Positions 1-9,513 of a stretch of DNA of 64,000 bases are shown one piece after another (the stretch's first letter is position 1; each line of letters starts with the position of its first letter). This stretch comes from Gracilariopsis chorda (taxonomy: Eukaryota; Rhodophyta; Florideophyceae; Gracilariales; Gracilariaceae). Location: the NCBI GenBank assembly GCA_003194525.1, contig NBIV01000178.1, forward strand, positions 62,001 through 126,000, read 5' to 3'. The notes under the pieces are model-generated. The model had not been told where the DNA came from, did not search any database, and saw only the letters and a program-made list of their open reading frames with translations. The position numbers and the translations under genes were made by a program.

Positions 1-1035
1 CAGACATTGCTGGAACACACGTGTAGAATGTTCCAGTAGTGTCTAGCACATTGCACGCTTTGTTGGCCCAGCAAAGACTACAGTATTTTAGTGATGCTGG
101 CCCAAATTGTCGCTTTATTATTGGTTAGTGTGCAGCTCCAGAGGTCTCTAGAAGCCAATGGAGTAACCCAGACGCACACATGAGTAACTAGCAAGTAGAA
201 ATGCGTATTTGGCTCGTTTGTAGTGCCTCTAAACACTATAAAAAGAGGTTCGGAGCTTCGGACTTCGGTCTGAACTCACCTCAACAATCGACCAACATCT
301 AAGCCCCACCCCCTATCAACCTTCAGCCACTTCAACTATGACCAACAACCAGTGAGGCGTTCGCCACTGGATAAAAAGCTTCTAGTGAGGCGTGTGCCGC
401 TATTTGTCCAATAGGGTGGGGAAGTACCGTCGCTAAGACCGGTTGAAGCGCCTTAGGCGTGGACGGGAGACGGTTAGTGTGTACCAAAGGTGTTTCTGTC
501 GTCTGTGAGCCCCACCGGAGCTTTGCTCCGATAACGGTGTCGGTCGAAAAACCTGGTGATTTCCGGACGGAAGTACTTGACGGGAAGCTATCCGCAGGCG
601 ACGTGCCGTGCAACCTTTCCTGCAAAGGGCCAGCTTGGGTATAGAGTGAAAGCATATCCCGCTGTTAGTAGCTCTCCTCGGGAAGCCCTGTAAGGATTGT
701 ATGCGCCTGCTTCTGGTTAGTGCAGAGGTAGGTAGGCTGCAGAATCCACTTTACATCCGAAGTTTCTGACCGGAAGCCGAGAATCTGACCCTTAGTGATC
801 CTTGACATAATTCTTGGGTTGCGCGCCGTTTCAACAAAGAAGTTAAGAAGTTTTATTTGGGGATTGAGCCCCTTGCTCTCCCTAGTGTTGTTTTATTTCA
901 TCGAGAGGGTTTAGTTCTTTTGATCCCACTGTTTTCAACTTGTTTTGGGGCTTTTAGCTACGAAGAGCACCCTTTTGGCTTTTATTATTACAACTTTTTG
1001 GCCCCCTGCGTCACCGTCTCGTGATGGCGCCCACA
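1..1035 (+). repeat. E1 5' LTR (partial)
   Basis: Matches 5682-6716 with about 23 substitutions and no indel. The LTR ends at ...CCCACA (position 1035). That end is fixed because the 3' LTR here and both E3 LTRs share exactly this terminus before diverging. A TATA-type promoter lies at 237-245. The last 12 bases contain the gag start codon. Confidence 0.93.
237..245 (+). promoter_or_regulatory. TATA box of E1 LTR
   Basis: TATAAAAAG is followed by a purine-rich stretch. It is present in both E1 LTRs (the copy is at 5918-5926), and E3 has TATAAAAG at the equivalent place on the minus strand (38064-38071). It marks the probable U3/R boundary. Confidence 0.6.
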
Positions 1036-1053
1036 TGGTACTCTCGAGGAGGG
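1036..1053 (+). other. E1 primer-binding site
   Basis: Begins TGGTACTCTCGAGG directly after the LTR terminus, as expected for complementarity to a tRNA 3' CCA end. E3 has TGGTACTCTCGTGG at the same place. I could not assign the tRNA. The site lies inside the gag reading frame and encodes residues 5-10. Confidence 0.6.
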
Positions 1054-2903
1054 AGCTCTTCTGACTCTAACGCTGCATTTACTTCTTATGACGGTTCTTC
1101 TATTGACGTCGTAAAGTTCTTCTTTTACTTTGAGAATGTTGCAATGAGAGGAAAGACTGACGAGGACATGGCACTTGAGTTGCTTGGTTTCCTTGAGAAC
1201 AAAGCCTTTGAGTTCTACTATGATTCTTATGCTTTTAATGGTTCACTTTCGGAAGAAGCAAAGGAATACCGCTCCGTTAAGCAAGCTTTCATCAATCGTT
1301 TTGGAAAAGCCGAGGAGCCTGAGGAAGATATACGCCTTGCAATTTATGCTAAATTGGATTATGCAGACTTGGTTGGTTCCTTGAACTATATGGACAACCT
1401 CTTCGTAAAGGCAGGATTCAACGCTAAGGCTAAGTTTGGTCTTTTGAAGAAAGCTGTAATGGAATACGCTGATCTAGCCCAGTTCGTTGATTTCCGTGGC
1501 GCTGATGATTATGATGAGTTGAAGGTTCAAGTGAAAGCCTTCGATGCTGCCCGGGAAGCAATGGGGAACTACGTTTCATTAAGTACCCCACCTAAGCGTA
1601 TTGTCCAAAACCACAGGTCTTCTGAAGAAACTATCTCTCATGGTTTGGAGTCTAAGGTGGACAAACTCTCTGAGCAGTTTTCTCAGCTGTCATTAATGGT
1701 TAAGAAGACACAGACGGAGCGTCGAGACTACGAAAAGGTTTGTTCATAGTGCAAGAAGCCCGGACATTATGCCTCACAATGTGAATCTAATCCGCACCGA
1801 GATACGCGATGCCCGCGTTGTGGGAAAATTGGACACTCAGAGATCACTTGTTGGCGAGGAATCCGACCCGAAGAGACCCGCAAAGTATGGGATGCCAATG
1901 AGGAATCTGAAGAGTCAGCATCTAATCTTCAGAAAGGATCCGACCCCGTATCAATTGTCACCGAAAACGCCGGGAATGCTGATGTAGTCGCCACAACCAA
2001 GAGAAGTGCTGACGGTGAAGCGTTGCCCAAACAGCGCCGTTCAGACGGTGGTGCACCCATCCCGCTTTTGCTCAATCCAACAAGATACGAAGAGAGAGTT
2101 CGGAGACCTAAGGTTCATGAACAGAAAGTCAAGAAGCCGAAACAGAGGAAGTCGAAGAAGCAGAGTCTTCAAGACCATGGAAGCAAATATAACGTTCTCA
2201 CTGAGCTCGCGAATGCCTCTTCGGGACTAACCTTTATACAACTTATCAGAGGAGATGCAGATGATGCGAAGAAAGAGATTCGTAAGCTCATCGGTCGCAA
2301 AAGCAATGTTCGACGCCCTTTTGTTGGGCCAGTCGGTAAGCAGCCTAGACGTCTTAAGGCGGTCCCCGTTATGATATATGGGACTGAGACTGAAGCTTTG
2401 CTCGACTCTGGAGCTGTTCCAAACCTTATGTCAACCAAGCTGTGTGACAGGCTAGCACTGGAACCCAAGCATACGACGAAGAAGATAACTGTTGGCAATG
2501 GACAGAGCGCCGTGTGCAGAGGAATACTATACGATATCCCTATATCCTTCAGGGGCGTCTCCTTTCCATTAGACTTTCTTGTTATTGATGGTCCGCCATT
2601 CGACATCATTGTGGGTTGTCCAACACTTGAATCGTTACAAGCCTGCCTTGACCTCGGAAATCAGCACGTGAAGATGAAAATTGATGGAGAAAGAGTAACA
2701 CTTGGCTTTGACTATGCTCGCGTCGATATTTCAGACGAAGAGGGTTTCCAGACGGATAGCGACGACTTCACTTCAGATTCTGACGCCGCTATTGACTCTG
2801 ATACTGCTTCTGAAGATGACGAACAACTCGTGGTTGCTCTAACAGAAAAGAACCATGGCGAGACTCCCGAAATGATCCCGCAATTGGACATCACTACCGA
2901 TGA

Positions 2904-5609
2904 GCAGCACGAGAAGTTACTCTTTTCAAAAAACTCTCGCACATTTCAGAGGATGAAAGAGACGACTTGGTTTCTTGTCTGAAGGACTCGAATGTAATCG
3001 CTTGGTCATTGAAAGACTTACGCCCAGCCGATGTGCCTGTTTCTCACTCTTTCGAGTTGACAGTTGACAAACCAATCTACTTCAGAGCCAGGAGGATGTC
3101 GCCGAAGCACAACGAGTTCGTACGCAAGGAGATTGATCTTCTTCTCGAAGCTGGTATCATTACCCCTTCAGCCTCTGCTTGGTCGTTTCCAATTGTCATT
3201 GCCTCGAAGAAAGATGGAAGCGCAAGGTTTTGTGTCGATTACAGAGAGCTGAACAGAGTCATGAAAGCTGACCGCTGGCCTTTCCCACGCATGGAAGAGA
3301 TCTTTGACGAACTTGGAGGTTGCTGTGTCTTCACTACGCTCGACCTGTTGTCTGGATACTGGCAAGTCAATATTTCTGAGGATTGCAAAGAGATGACGAC
3401 CTTTGTGTGCAGATACGGAACTGTCATGTTCGAAGTCATGCCATTTGGTCTCACGAATGCCCCTTCCACCTTTCAATGGATGATGGATCATGTGCTAAGA
3501 GGACTTCCATTCGTTCGGGTTTACATTGATGACGTGGTCATATTCTCAAGAAGCCTCAGAGAGCACGTGATTCACTTGAAGGCTGTGATTGGTCGGATTG
3601 CGAAGCATGGATTGAAGCTCAAACTGTCCAAATGTTTCTTTGCACTATCGGAGGTGTCTCTTCTAGGCCATGTCATCAACGAAGATGGAGTGTACGTGGA
3701 CCAAGAGAAGATTGCTAAGATCCAGGATGCCCCAATTCCTGCCACCACTACGGAACTACGATCTTTTCTGGGACTAGCCGGATACTATCGAAGGTTCATC
3801 AGAAACTTTGCTGAGACCTCCGCCGTGCTTCACAGTGCTACCTCGGGGAATAAGAAGCTGCGTTGGACCGGAGAGATGCTAGAAGCTTTCCATGGTCTGA
3901 AGAAAAAGATGACTAAGCCTCCGGTACTTTCATTTCCAAACTTCGAGCAGCCTTTCATTGTGGAAACGGGCGCCTCTAGTGTTTCACTCGGCGCAGTTCT
4001 CTCTGAGAAAAAGGAAGATGGGAAGATAAATCCTCTGCAGTTTGCCAGTCGTACTATGACCGCTGCGGAAAAGAACTACTCGGCATGTGAAAGAGAAGAA
4101 TTGGCAGTTATCTTTGCTCTCAAGAAGTTCAGATTGTATCTACTCTCGTCTGTTCCATTCAAGGTAATCACGGACCATATGGCTTTACGATATGCATTTC
4201 AGAAACGCGATATACATGGACTCTTAGCTCGCTGGCTAGACGTTCTGGCCGAGTATGACTTTGAAATAGTGTATCGCGCAGGCAAGGAGAATGGCGCAGC
4301 AGATTATCTGTCAAGGATAGTTCACGGAGACGAGGTCGAGCCGTTAGAAGATGAAGGCGACCTTACTTGTATGGCTGTTGAGCCTGACGACTTCTCTGGT
4401 CTTGAACCATACTACGCAAACATTGCGCGCTTCTTGTATGGTCTGCCTACAGATGAGACTGATGCACGTCTCCGCCAAGCAATCCGACGAAATGCGAAGA
4501 AATTCCTGGTCTGGGAAGGAAAATTGTTCAGAAGGATGCCAAACGCATTGCGAGTTGTTCCTGTTATTGGTCGGCGACAGATCATTATCAAGTCATTTCA
4601 TGATGAGATTGGATACTGGGATTTGAAGACTACAAGGAAGTTCATCACTGAGAGATACTGGTGGCCCACTATGCATGAAGATATCGGCAACTACGTCAAG
4701 AGTTGTGACGAATGTCAGAGACTCGCACCACTACCAAGGTATTACAGTAACCTTCGGACTCCCATTTCCTCTCTCTTTGACGTCTTCTCGATTGATTTTG
4801 CAGGTCCTCTTCCGACTACCGAATCCGAAAACCGTTTCATTCTGGTTTGTGTTGAGCATTTGACTGGTTGGCCACTTGCCGTAGCGACAAAATGGTCTAC
4901 GTCACAGGAGGTCATAGACTTCGTGAGAAAAGAGATCATTGCCGTGTTTGGTTTCCCTCGTATCGTGGTGTCGGACAATGCTACATGCTTCACTTCTAAG
5001 TCGCTCGTCTCATTCATGAAAGACCATGGTATCAAATGGAAAACGGTCTTGGCGTACGCCCCCATGTCCAATGGCCGAGCTGAAAGGATGGTTGGTACTC
5101 TGAAAAGAGCAATAGGAAAGAAAGCTCTGGATAATCGTTCAAGTTGGGACGAACACCTGCCTTCGGTTCTGTACGGATACCGGCGCAGACATCTTGCCAG
5201 TGGGATCTCTCCGTTCGAGTTGCTTTACGGCGTGAAACCACGTATGACCTCCGATGAAGGTGGTGTCGTGGCACGAGTTGGGGACTCCTCTGACCGGTTC
5301 CGCTCAGTGGAGCTGCTCGCATCAAGGAATCATAGAGCTAAACGTTCTGCTCAGAGGCCTTTGAAGGAAGTCGATGCAGTCTCCATTACGAAGTTTCAAG
5401 TCGGTGATCTGGTCCTTGTGGCTCGTGGAAAGGACGTGATCACTACCGTGAAATGGCCTGCTTTTTCCTCTAAGTACTTTGGCTCATGTCGTGTGATGAG
5501 GGCTCACCATCCAAGGTACACGTTGGTTTCTCCACACAACCGGTACACTCGCCATGGAATACACGCCCGTCGTTTGAAGAAGTATATTGCGCGCCCGATG
5601 GAAGGTTAG
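2904..5609 (+). CDS. pol: E1 pol: reverse transcriptase, RNase H, integrase
   Basis: Open in the -1 frame relative to gag from 2904 to TAG at 5607-5609, overlapping gag by 79 nt. There is no ATG at its head (TTG at 2967 where E3 has ATG). RT motifs include F-C-V-D-Y-R-E-L-N and the catalytic Y-I-D-D at 3522. RNase H follows, but the first catalytic Asp (T-D-A-S in E3) is Gly (codon 3969-3971). Integrase has the H-H-C-C finger ending C-D-E-C and a D-D35-E triad at codons 4794, 4974 and 5082. The end is a short basic tail with no chromodomain. The protein would copy and insert the element, but the RNase H change probably disables it. Length and order are normal for gypsy pol. Confidence 0.9.
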   Translation, partial: AAREVTLFKKLSHISEDERDDLVSCLKDSNVIAWSLKDLRPADVPVSHSFELTVDKPIYFRARRMSPKHNEFVRKEIDLLLEAGIITPSASAWSFPIVIASKKDGSARFCVDYRELNRVMKADRWPFPRMEEIFDELGGCCVFTTLDLLSGYWQVNISEDCKEMTTFVCRYGTVMFEVMPFGLTNAPSTFQWMMDHVLRGLPFVRVYIDDVVIFSRSLREHVIHLKAVIGRIAKHGLKLKLSKCFFALSEVSLLGHVINEDGVYVDQEKIAKIQDAPIPATTTELRSFLGLAGYYRRFIRNFAETSAVLHSATSGNKKLRWTGEMLEAFHGLKKKMTKPPVLSFPNFEQPFIVETGASSVSLGAVLSEKKEDGKINPLQFASRTMTAAEKNYSACEREELAVIFALKKFRLYLLSSVPFKVITDHMALRYAFQKRDIHGLLARWLDVLAEYDFEIVYRAGKENGAADYLSRIVHGDEVEPLEDEGDLTCMAVEPDDFSGLEPYYANIARFLYGLPTDETDARLRQAIRRNAKKFLVWEGKLFRRMPNALRVVPVIGRRQIIIKSFHDEIGYWDLKTTRKFITERYWWPTMHEDIGNYVKSCDECQRLAPLPRYYSNLRTPISSLFDVFSIDFAGPLPTTESENRFILVCVEHLTGWPLAVATKWSTSQEVIDFVRKEIIAVFGFPRIVVSDNATCFTSKSLVSFMKDHGIKWKTVLAYAPMSNGRAERMVGTLKRAIGKKALDNRSSWDEHLPSVLYGYRRRHLASGISPFELLYGVKPRMTSDEGGVVARVGDSSDRFRSVELLASRNHRAKRSAQRPLKEVDAVSITKFQVGDLVLVARGKDVITTVKWPAFSSKYFGSCRVMRAHHPRYTLVSPHNRYTRHGIHARRLKKYIARPMEG
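2928..2934 (+). promoter_or_regulatory. candidate -1 frameshift heptamer A_AAA_AAC
   Basis: In the gag-pro frame the codons are AAA (2929) and AAC (2932), preceded by A, which matches the X_XXY_YYZ slippery rule. The pol frame is open from 2904 and lies in the -1 frame, so slippage here would give a Gag-Pro-Pol fusion. The heptamer is not conserved in E3. I did not identify a downstream pseudoknot. Confidence 0.5.
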
Positions 5610-5640
5610 GGTTTCAGGTTGCCGCAGCGTGGCAACCCTT

Positions 5641-5653
5641 GAGGTTGGGGTTG
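5641..5653 (+). other. E1 polypurine tract
   Basis: The purine-rich GAGGTTGGGGTTG lies immediately before the 3' LTR start TGTCGG, the position where plus-strand DNA is primed. E3 has a similar G-rich stretch on the minus strand at 32650-32665. Confidence 0.5.
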
Positions 5654-6716
5654 TGTCGGTCGCTAATGTTGCGGAATGTGCCAAACATTGCTGGAACACA
5701 CGTGTAGAATGTTCCAGTAGTGTCTAGCACATTGCACGCTTTGTTGGCCCAGCAAGGACTAAAGTATTTTAGTGATGCTGGCCAAAATTGTCGCTTTATT
5801 ATTGGTTAGTGTGCAGCTCCAGAGGTCTCTAGAAGCCAATGGAGTAACCTAGACGCACACATGAGTAACTAGCAAGTAGAAATGCGTATTTGGCTCGTTT
5901 TTAGTGCCTCTAAACACTATAAAAAGAGGTTCTGAGCTTCGGACTTCGGTTTGAACTCACCTCCACAATCGACCAACATCTAAGCCCCACCCCCTATCAA
6001 CCTTCAGCCACTTCAACTATGATCAACAACAAGTGAGGCGTTCGCCACTGGATAAAGGGCTTCTAATGAGGCGTGTGCCGCTAGTTGTCCAATAGGGTGG
6101 GGAAGTACCGTCGCTAAGACCGGTTGAAGCGCCTTAGGCGGGGACGGGAGACGGGTAGTGTGTACCGAAGGTGTTTCTGTCGTCTGTGAGCCCCACCGGA
6201 GCTTTGCTCCGATAACGGTGTCGGTCGAAAGACCTGGTGATTTCCGGACGGAAGTACTTGACGGGAAGCTATCCGCAGGCGACGTGCCGTGCAACCTTTC
6301 CTGCAAAGGGCCAGCTTGGGTATAGAGTGAAAGCATATCCCGCTGTTAGTAGCTCTCCTCGGGAAGCCCTGTAAGGATTGTATGCGCCTGCTTATGGTTA
6401 GTGCAGAGGTAGGTAGGCTGCAGAATCCACTTTACATCCGAAGTTTCTGACCGGAAGCCGAGAATCTGACCCTTAGTGATCCTTGACATAATTCTTGGGT
6501 TGCGCGCCGTTTCAACAAAGAAGTTAAGAAGTTTTATTTGGGGATTGAGCCCCTTGCTCTCCCTAGTGTTGTTTTATTTCATCGAGAGGGTTTAGTTCTT
6601 TTGATCCCACTGTTTTCAACTTTTTTTGGGGCTTTTAGCTACGAAGAGCACTCTTTTGGCTTTTATTATTACAACTTTTTGGCCCCCTGCGTCACCGTCT
6701 CGTGATGGCACCCACA
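5654..6716 (+). repeat. E1 3' LTR
   Basis: Full length, 1063 bp, TG...CA, starting TGTCGGTCGC like both E3 LTRs. It is followed by AGTAT, the presumed target-site duplication, which is also bases 4-8 of E2's LTR. Confidence 0.93.
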
Positions 6717-7189
6717 AGTATAATGGGTGCAATGTGGCATCCTGCCTTTGGAAATGACCCCTACGGGCTGGTTGGGTTGTTGGCACGACTGCGCAGGTCG
6801 TACACGTGGGCCTTGGCAAGCCACAGTGGTTATTTAATTTTTAACTATTAGTTTTAGAACCATAGGTAGTATAGGTAGTACACGTGGTGCACTGCGTTAC
6901 AGTGCACTGCACCTGAGGTAGAGGGGCCTCGCACCAGATACTTATGCTGCTTGAGCTGCGACTCCCTCCTGAGGTAAAGTCAGAGACCCTCTTGAGTCTA
7001 CTAGCCCTCCTTTGGTTAGTTTCACTGTAATTACTTGAGGCTTCTACGTCGCTATTACGCCGCACGCCACTTCCTGTAGGCACGGCAGTTAGTATCGCCC
7101 GAGTGTGCCTTTTGTACCAGTGGTCTCGCCGTTGGCACAATTTCCTTTGGATTACTCCGTGGGTAGCGCTTCGTGCTCGGTATCTTACA
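6717..7189 (+). repeat. E2 5' LTR, split by E1
   Basis: Aligns base for base with 17477-17949 (18 mismatches by eye). The first three LTR bases, TGT, are replaced by the end of E1. Bases 6717-6721 (AGTAT) are therefore both LTR sequence and the 3' copy of E1's target duplication. Confidence 0.93.
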
Positions 7190-7194
7190 TTTTT

Positions 7195-7212
7195 TGGTCT
7201 CCCGACCTATAA
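7195..7212 (+). other. E2 primer-binding site
   Basis: TGGTCTCCCGACCTATAA lies 5 bases after the LTR end. E4 carries TGGTCTCTCGACCTATAA at 20054, one mismatch away, so both elements use the same tRNA primer. The tRNA identity was not determined. Confidence 0.65.
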
Positions 7213-7323
7213 CCATTGGATTCCGCACGGCTCACAGTTTGTGCACCATTGGAGTGACGAACTGCAGGAATCCTACCATTGGAAGTTGACTACCGACGAA
7301 CTGGTACTTGAAGCACCGCCATA

Positions 7324-9513
7324 ATGGATAACCAACCCCCCGTTCAGGAAGAACCCCGTACACCAGTGGCTCAACCATTGGAAACTCCTCAGGCATCCGC
7401 TACTGCCACCGGAACCTCCGGCGACAACGCGAGTGACCGCCGGAGCACCCGCTCACAGCCACAGGTAAACCTCCTCACACCAGTGGATAACCCAGAGGAT
7501 ATCGCTCGTAACGCCTCTTTGGCTGAGTTACTCCGTGGGAGGCTGGACTAGTACCGCTCGCACCTCAATACACCACAGGCAGGACCGCCGAATACCATTG
7601 GGGCTGTTACTAACAGTGGAATCGCTGACCTCCTATGGCCGAGGGTTCGCGAGATGCTCGACCCCCCTTTGGAAACCCTTGTGGATCTCCGGGTGACAGT
7701 CGCCCTCGCGGAGCACGCAGACCAATTGGCTGAACGTGTACTTCCTAAGGTATTGGAGTCTGACTCATTTGTGGACTCCCTCGCCATTGGTATTCGCCGT
7801 GAGGTGGGACGCCGGGTCGGCACCACGCCGCCCATCACGGGCGGACCTCAAAGTAATCCATTGGTATCCGTATGGCAACCCCGTTCCGAACCACCGGGAG
7901 CAGCTGCTTTGCCAGCCCCTCGCAGGACGCAACCACAGGTAGACCAATCGGGTCCATGCCCAGGGATCAGAAGGAATGCTCCTCGGCAAGAAGGCCTAAT
8001 GGACGTGCAACCCGTGAGGAACAACCGGGCCCAGCGCCCCGTCGACTCCATTGGTTTTGAGGCTGAAGATGAAGAGCCACTATTGGATTCGAGCCGCGCT
8101 GACCGTAGGAAAATGAGACGTAACCGCAGTAAGAAGTCGAAGAAGCAGAGGAAAAGCCGAAGGGACTTCAGCGGTAGCGAGTCTGATTCAGACTCGTCGA
8201 GTTCCAGTGGCTCAGAGACGGATGAGGCGGCTGTATGACGCCTCAAACCGTTGGCAACTACCAATGAACTCTTCAAGAGAGTATTGAATTACTGCACGTA
8301 CCGTTTGGCTGATCGTTCTACTCGGTACACGACCTCGGTGGCAAAGAATGTCACCAAGTGGGCCAAACGGATGCAGCTAACCATTACGGAGAAGTTCTCT
8401 GGCTCCAACCCCATTTCTATGCTAAGGTTTCTGAGTCTGTTCCGCACGGCCTGCGACCAGAACGGTATCCACTAGGGTGCCGCTCTGTATCTTTTTCAGT
8501 TTTTCTTTCATGGGCAGGCGCACGACCATGTGGTTTCTAAGATTTCTGGGACTACTGACCCAGTGGATGCTACCGACAGGGAGCTCCTAAGGTCTTACCC
8601 AGAGGTGGTGCATTACCTATTGGAAACATATGAGACGGACGACGTCAATATGGACGCCCATCAGGATGTGATCTCCTTTAGGCAAAGTTCCAATATGGCC
8701 GAGAAGGACTTCGCCAATAACCTTTGGAGAAAAGCCTACAGGTGCGGGAACGTGTTTTCCGAAGGTAGGTTGAAGCAGCATTTCATCGCTGGGTTGCTGC
8801 CTGCCATACTGACTCACGTTCGCAATCACCATATGGCTCATCAAGATATCTCCTATAGGCAATTGGCGAACTTTGCCGAAGGCTATGGCAAAACATACAG
8901 GACATCCCGCCGGGCAACCGACCACGACACCAGAGGAAGAGCAACTCCTGTCAGGAAATTCTCTCATGCCAATATGGTCGAGAGCTCCGATGGAAGTACC
9001 TCAGGAATACTCGAGGACGAGGGGAACATCCTCGCACTTTCCTTTGGTTCAGCTCCTTCAGGTCCGCCGTATATCCCGTCCACTGGTACTGGCGCGACCA
9101 CTCCTTCAGGTCAGCCCACGCCGAGGTATTCGCTCACTCACCCTCGTAGGGATACTTTTCAGCGCGCTCCTCAGGCTTGCTACATATGCTTGTCCAAGGT
9201 TACACCTTGTGACTGCATGAAATTCTTACCTAAGGATAGGCAGGAGAAACTCCTTGCCTTAAGGAATGAGAACTACCACGCTTGGCGTTCGGAAGGAATG
9301 TTCACCCGTAAGGCTCCGATGTACACGTCATCCCCTGGTTCGTCCAGGTACGTTACACCAATGGCTACGCCCTCCAGGGCTCCACAAGTCAACGTTGTCT
9401 CAATACCGGAGGATAATGGACGCTCAGAGATGCCAATGGATACTCCAGAGGGAGCACCGACCACTGGTATTGAAATTGCCATTGGTGGAGAAACTATGTC
9501 GGAAAACGCCTAG
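7324..9513 (+). pseudogene. gag: E2 gag
   Basis: A single frame from ATG 7324 to TAG 9511-9513 with three in-frame stops (TAG 7549, TGA 8236, TAG 8473) and no frameshift. The N-terminus is Pro/Thr-rich. A helical segment, a Lys/Arg-rich block and a Ser/Asp/Glu run (about 8100-8235) follow. The core (about 8250-8930) is a retrotransposon gag capsid domain and matches the E4 fragment at 21198-21611. After it come a Pro/Ser-rich stretch and a C-x2-C-type cluster (about 9175-9215) that is not a classic zinc knuckle. CCANTGG words fall in all three codon phases here. Gag forms the particle; this copy cannot make a full product without readthrough. Confidence 0.8.

Larger units (their letters stand above)
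1024..2982 (+). pseudogene. gag-pro: E1 gag-pro, one in-frame nonsense codon
   Basis: One frame runs from the ATG at 1024 to the TGA at 2980-2982, broken only by TAG at 1747-1749. The stop replaces a tyrosine in the first CCHC zinc knuckle (E3 has Tyr there). The N-terminal 200 residues are a retrotransposon gag domain; two zinc knuckles follow (C-x2-C-x4-H-x4-C, around 1744-1860). A basic linker comes next, then a retropepsin-like protease with the active-site motif D-S-G-A at about 2404-2415. The C-terminus is acidic and Ser/Asp-rich (about 2740-2830). The start is chosen because E3 conserves the N-terminal residues from this ATG on. Gag packages the RNA and the protease matures the polyprotein. 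Apart from the stop the frame is intact over 1.9 kb, so this is a young pseudogene. Confidence 0.88.
1..6716 (+). mobile_element. E1: Ty3/gypsy LTR retrotransposon (5' end cut by window)
   Basis: Two direct LTR copies (1-1035 and 5654-6716) align without a gap at a constant offset of 5681 and enclose gag-pro and pol frames in gypsy order (protease, RT, RNase H, integrase). The first 28 LTR bases lie before the window. I count about 23 mismatches between the LTRs, so the insertion is fairly recent. Gag has one nonsense codon and the RNase H active site is altered, so this copy is probably non-autonomous. The 3' flank (AGTATAATGG) is the start of E2's 5' LTR, so E1 is nested in E2. No chromodomain is seen at the end of pol. 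It is the same family as E3 but a different subfamily. Confidence 0.95.

Noticed and set aside
332-655. 107-codon antisense frame repeated in all E1/E3 LTRs
   Set aside because: It is conserved only because the LTRs are repeats; it has no domain and sits over the LTR's transcribed region.
1025-1038. TGGCGCCC as a lysine-tRNA-type primer-binding site
   Set aside because: The same bases end the 3' LTRs of E1 and E3 right up to the target duplication, so they belong to the LTR.
9495-9513. Slippery site at the end of E2 gag (GGAAAAC before TAG)
   Set aside because: The heptamer does not satisfy the X_XXY_YYZ rule, and the copy carries other lesions.
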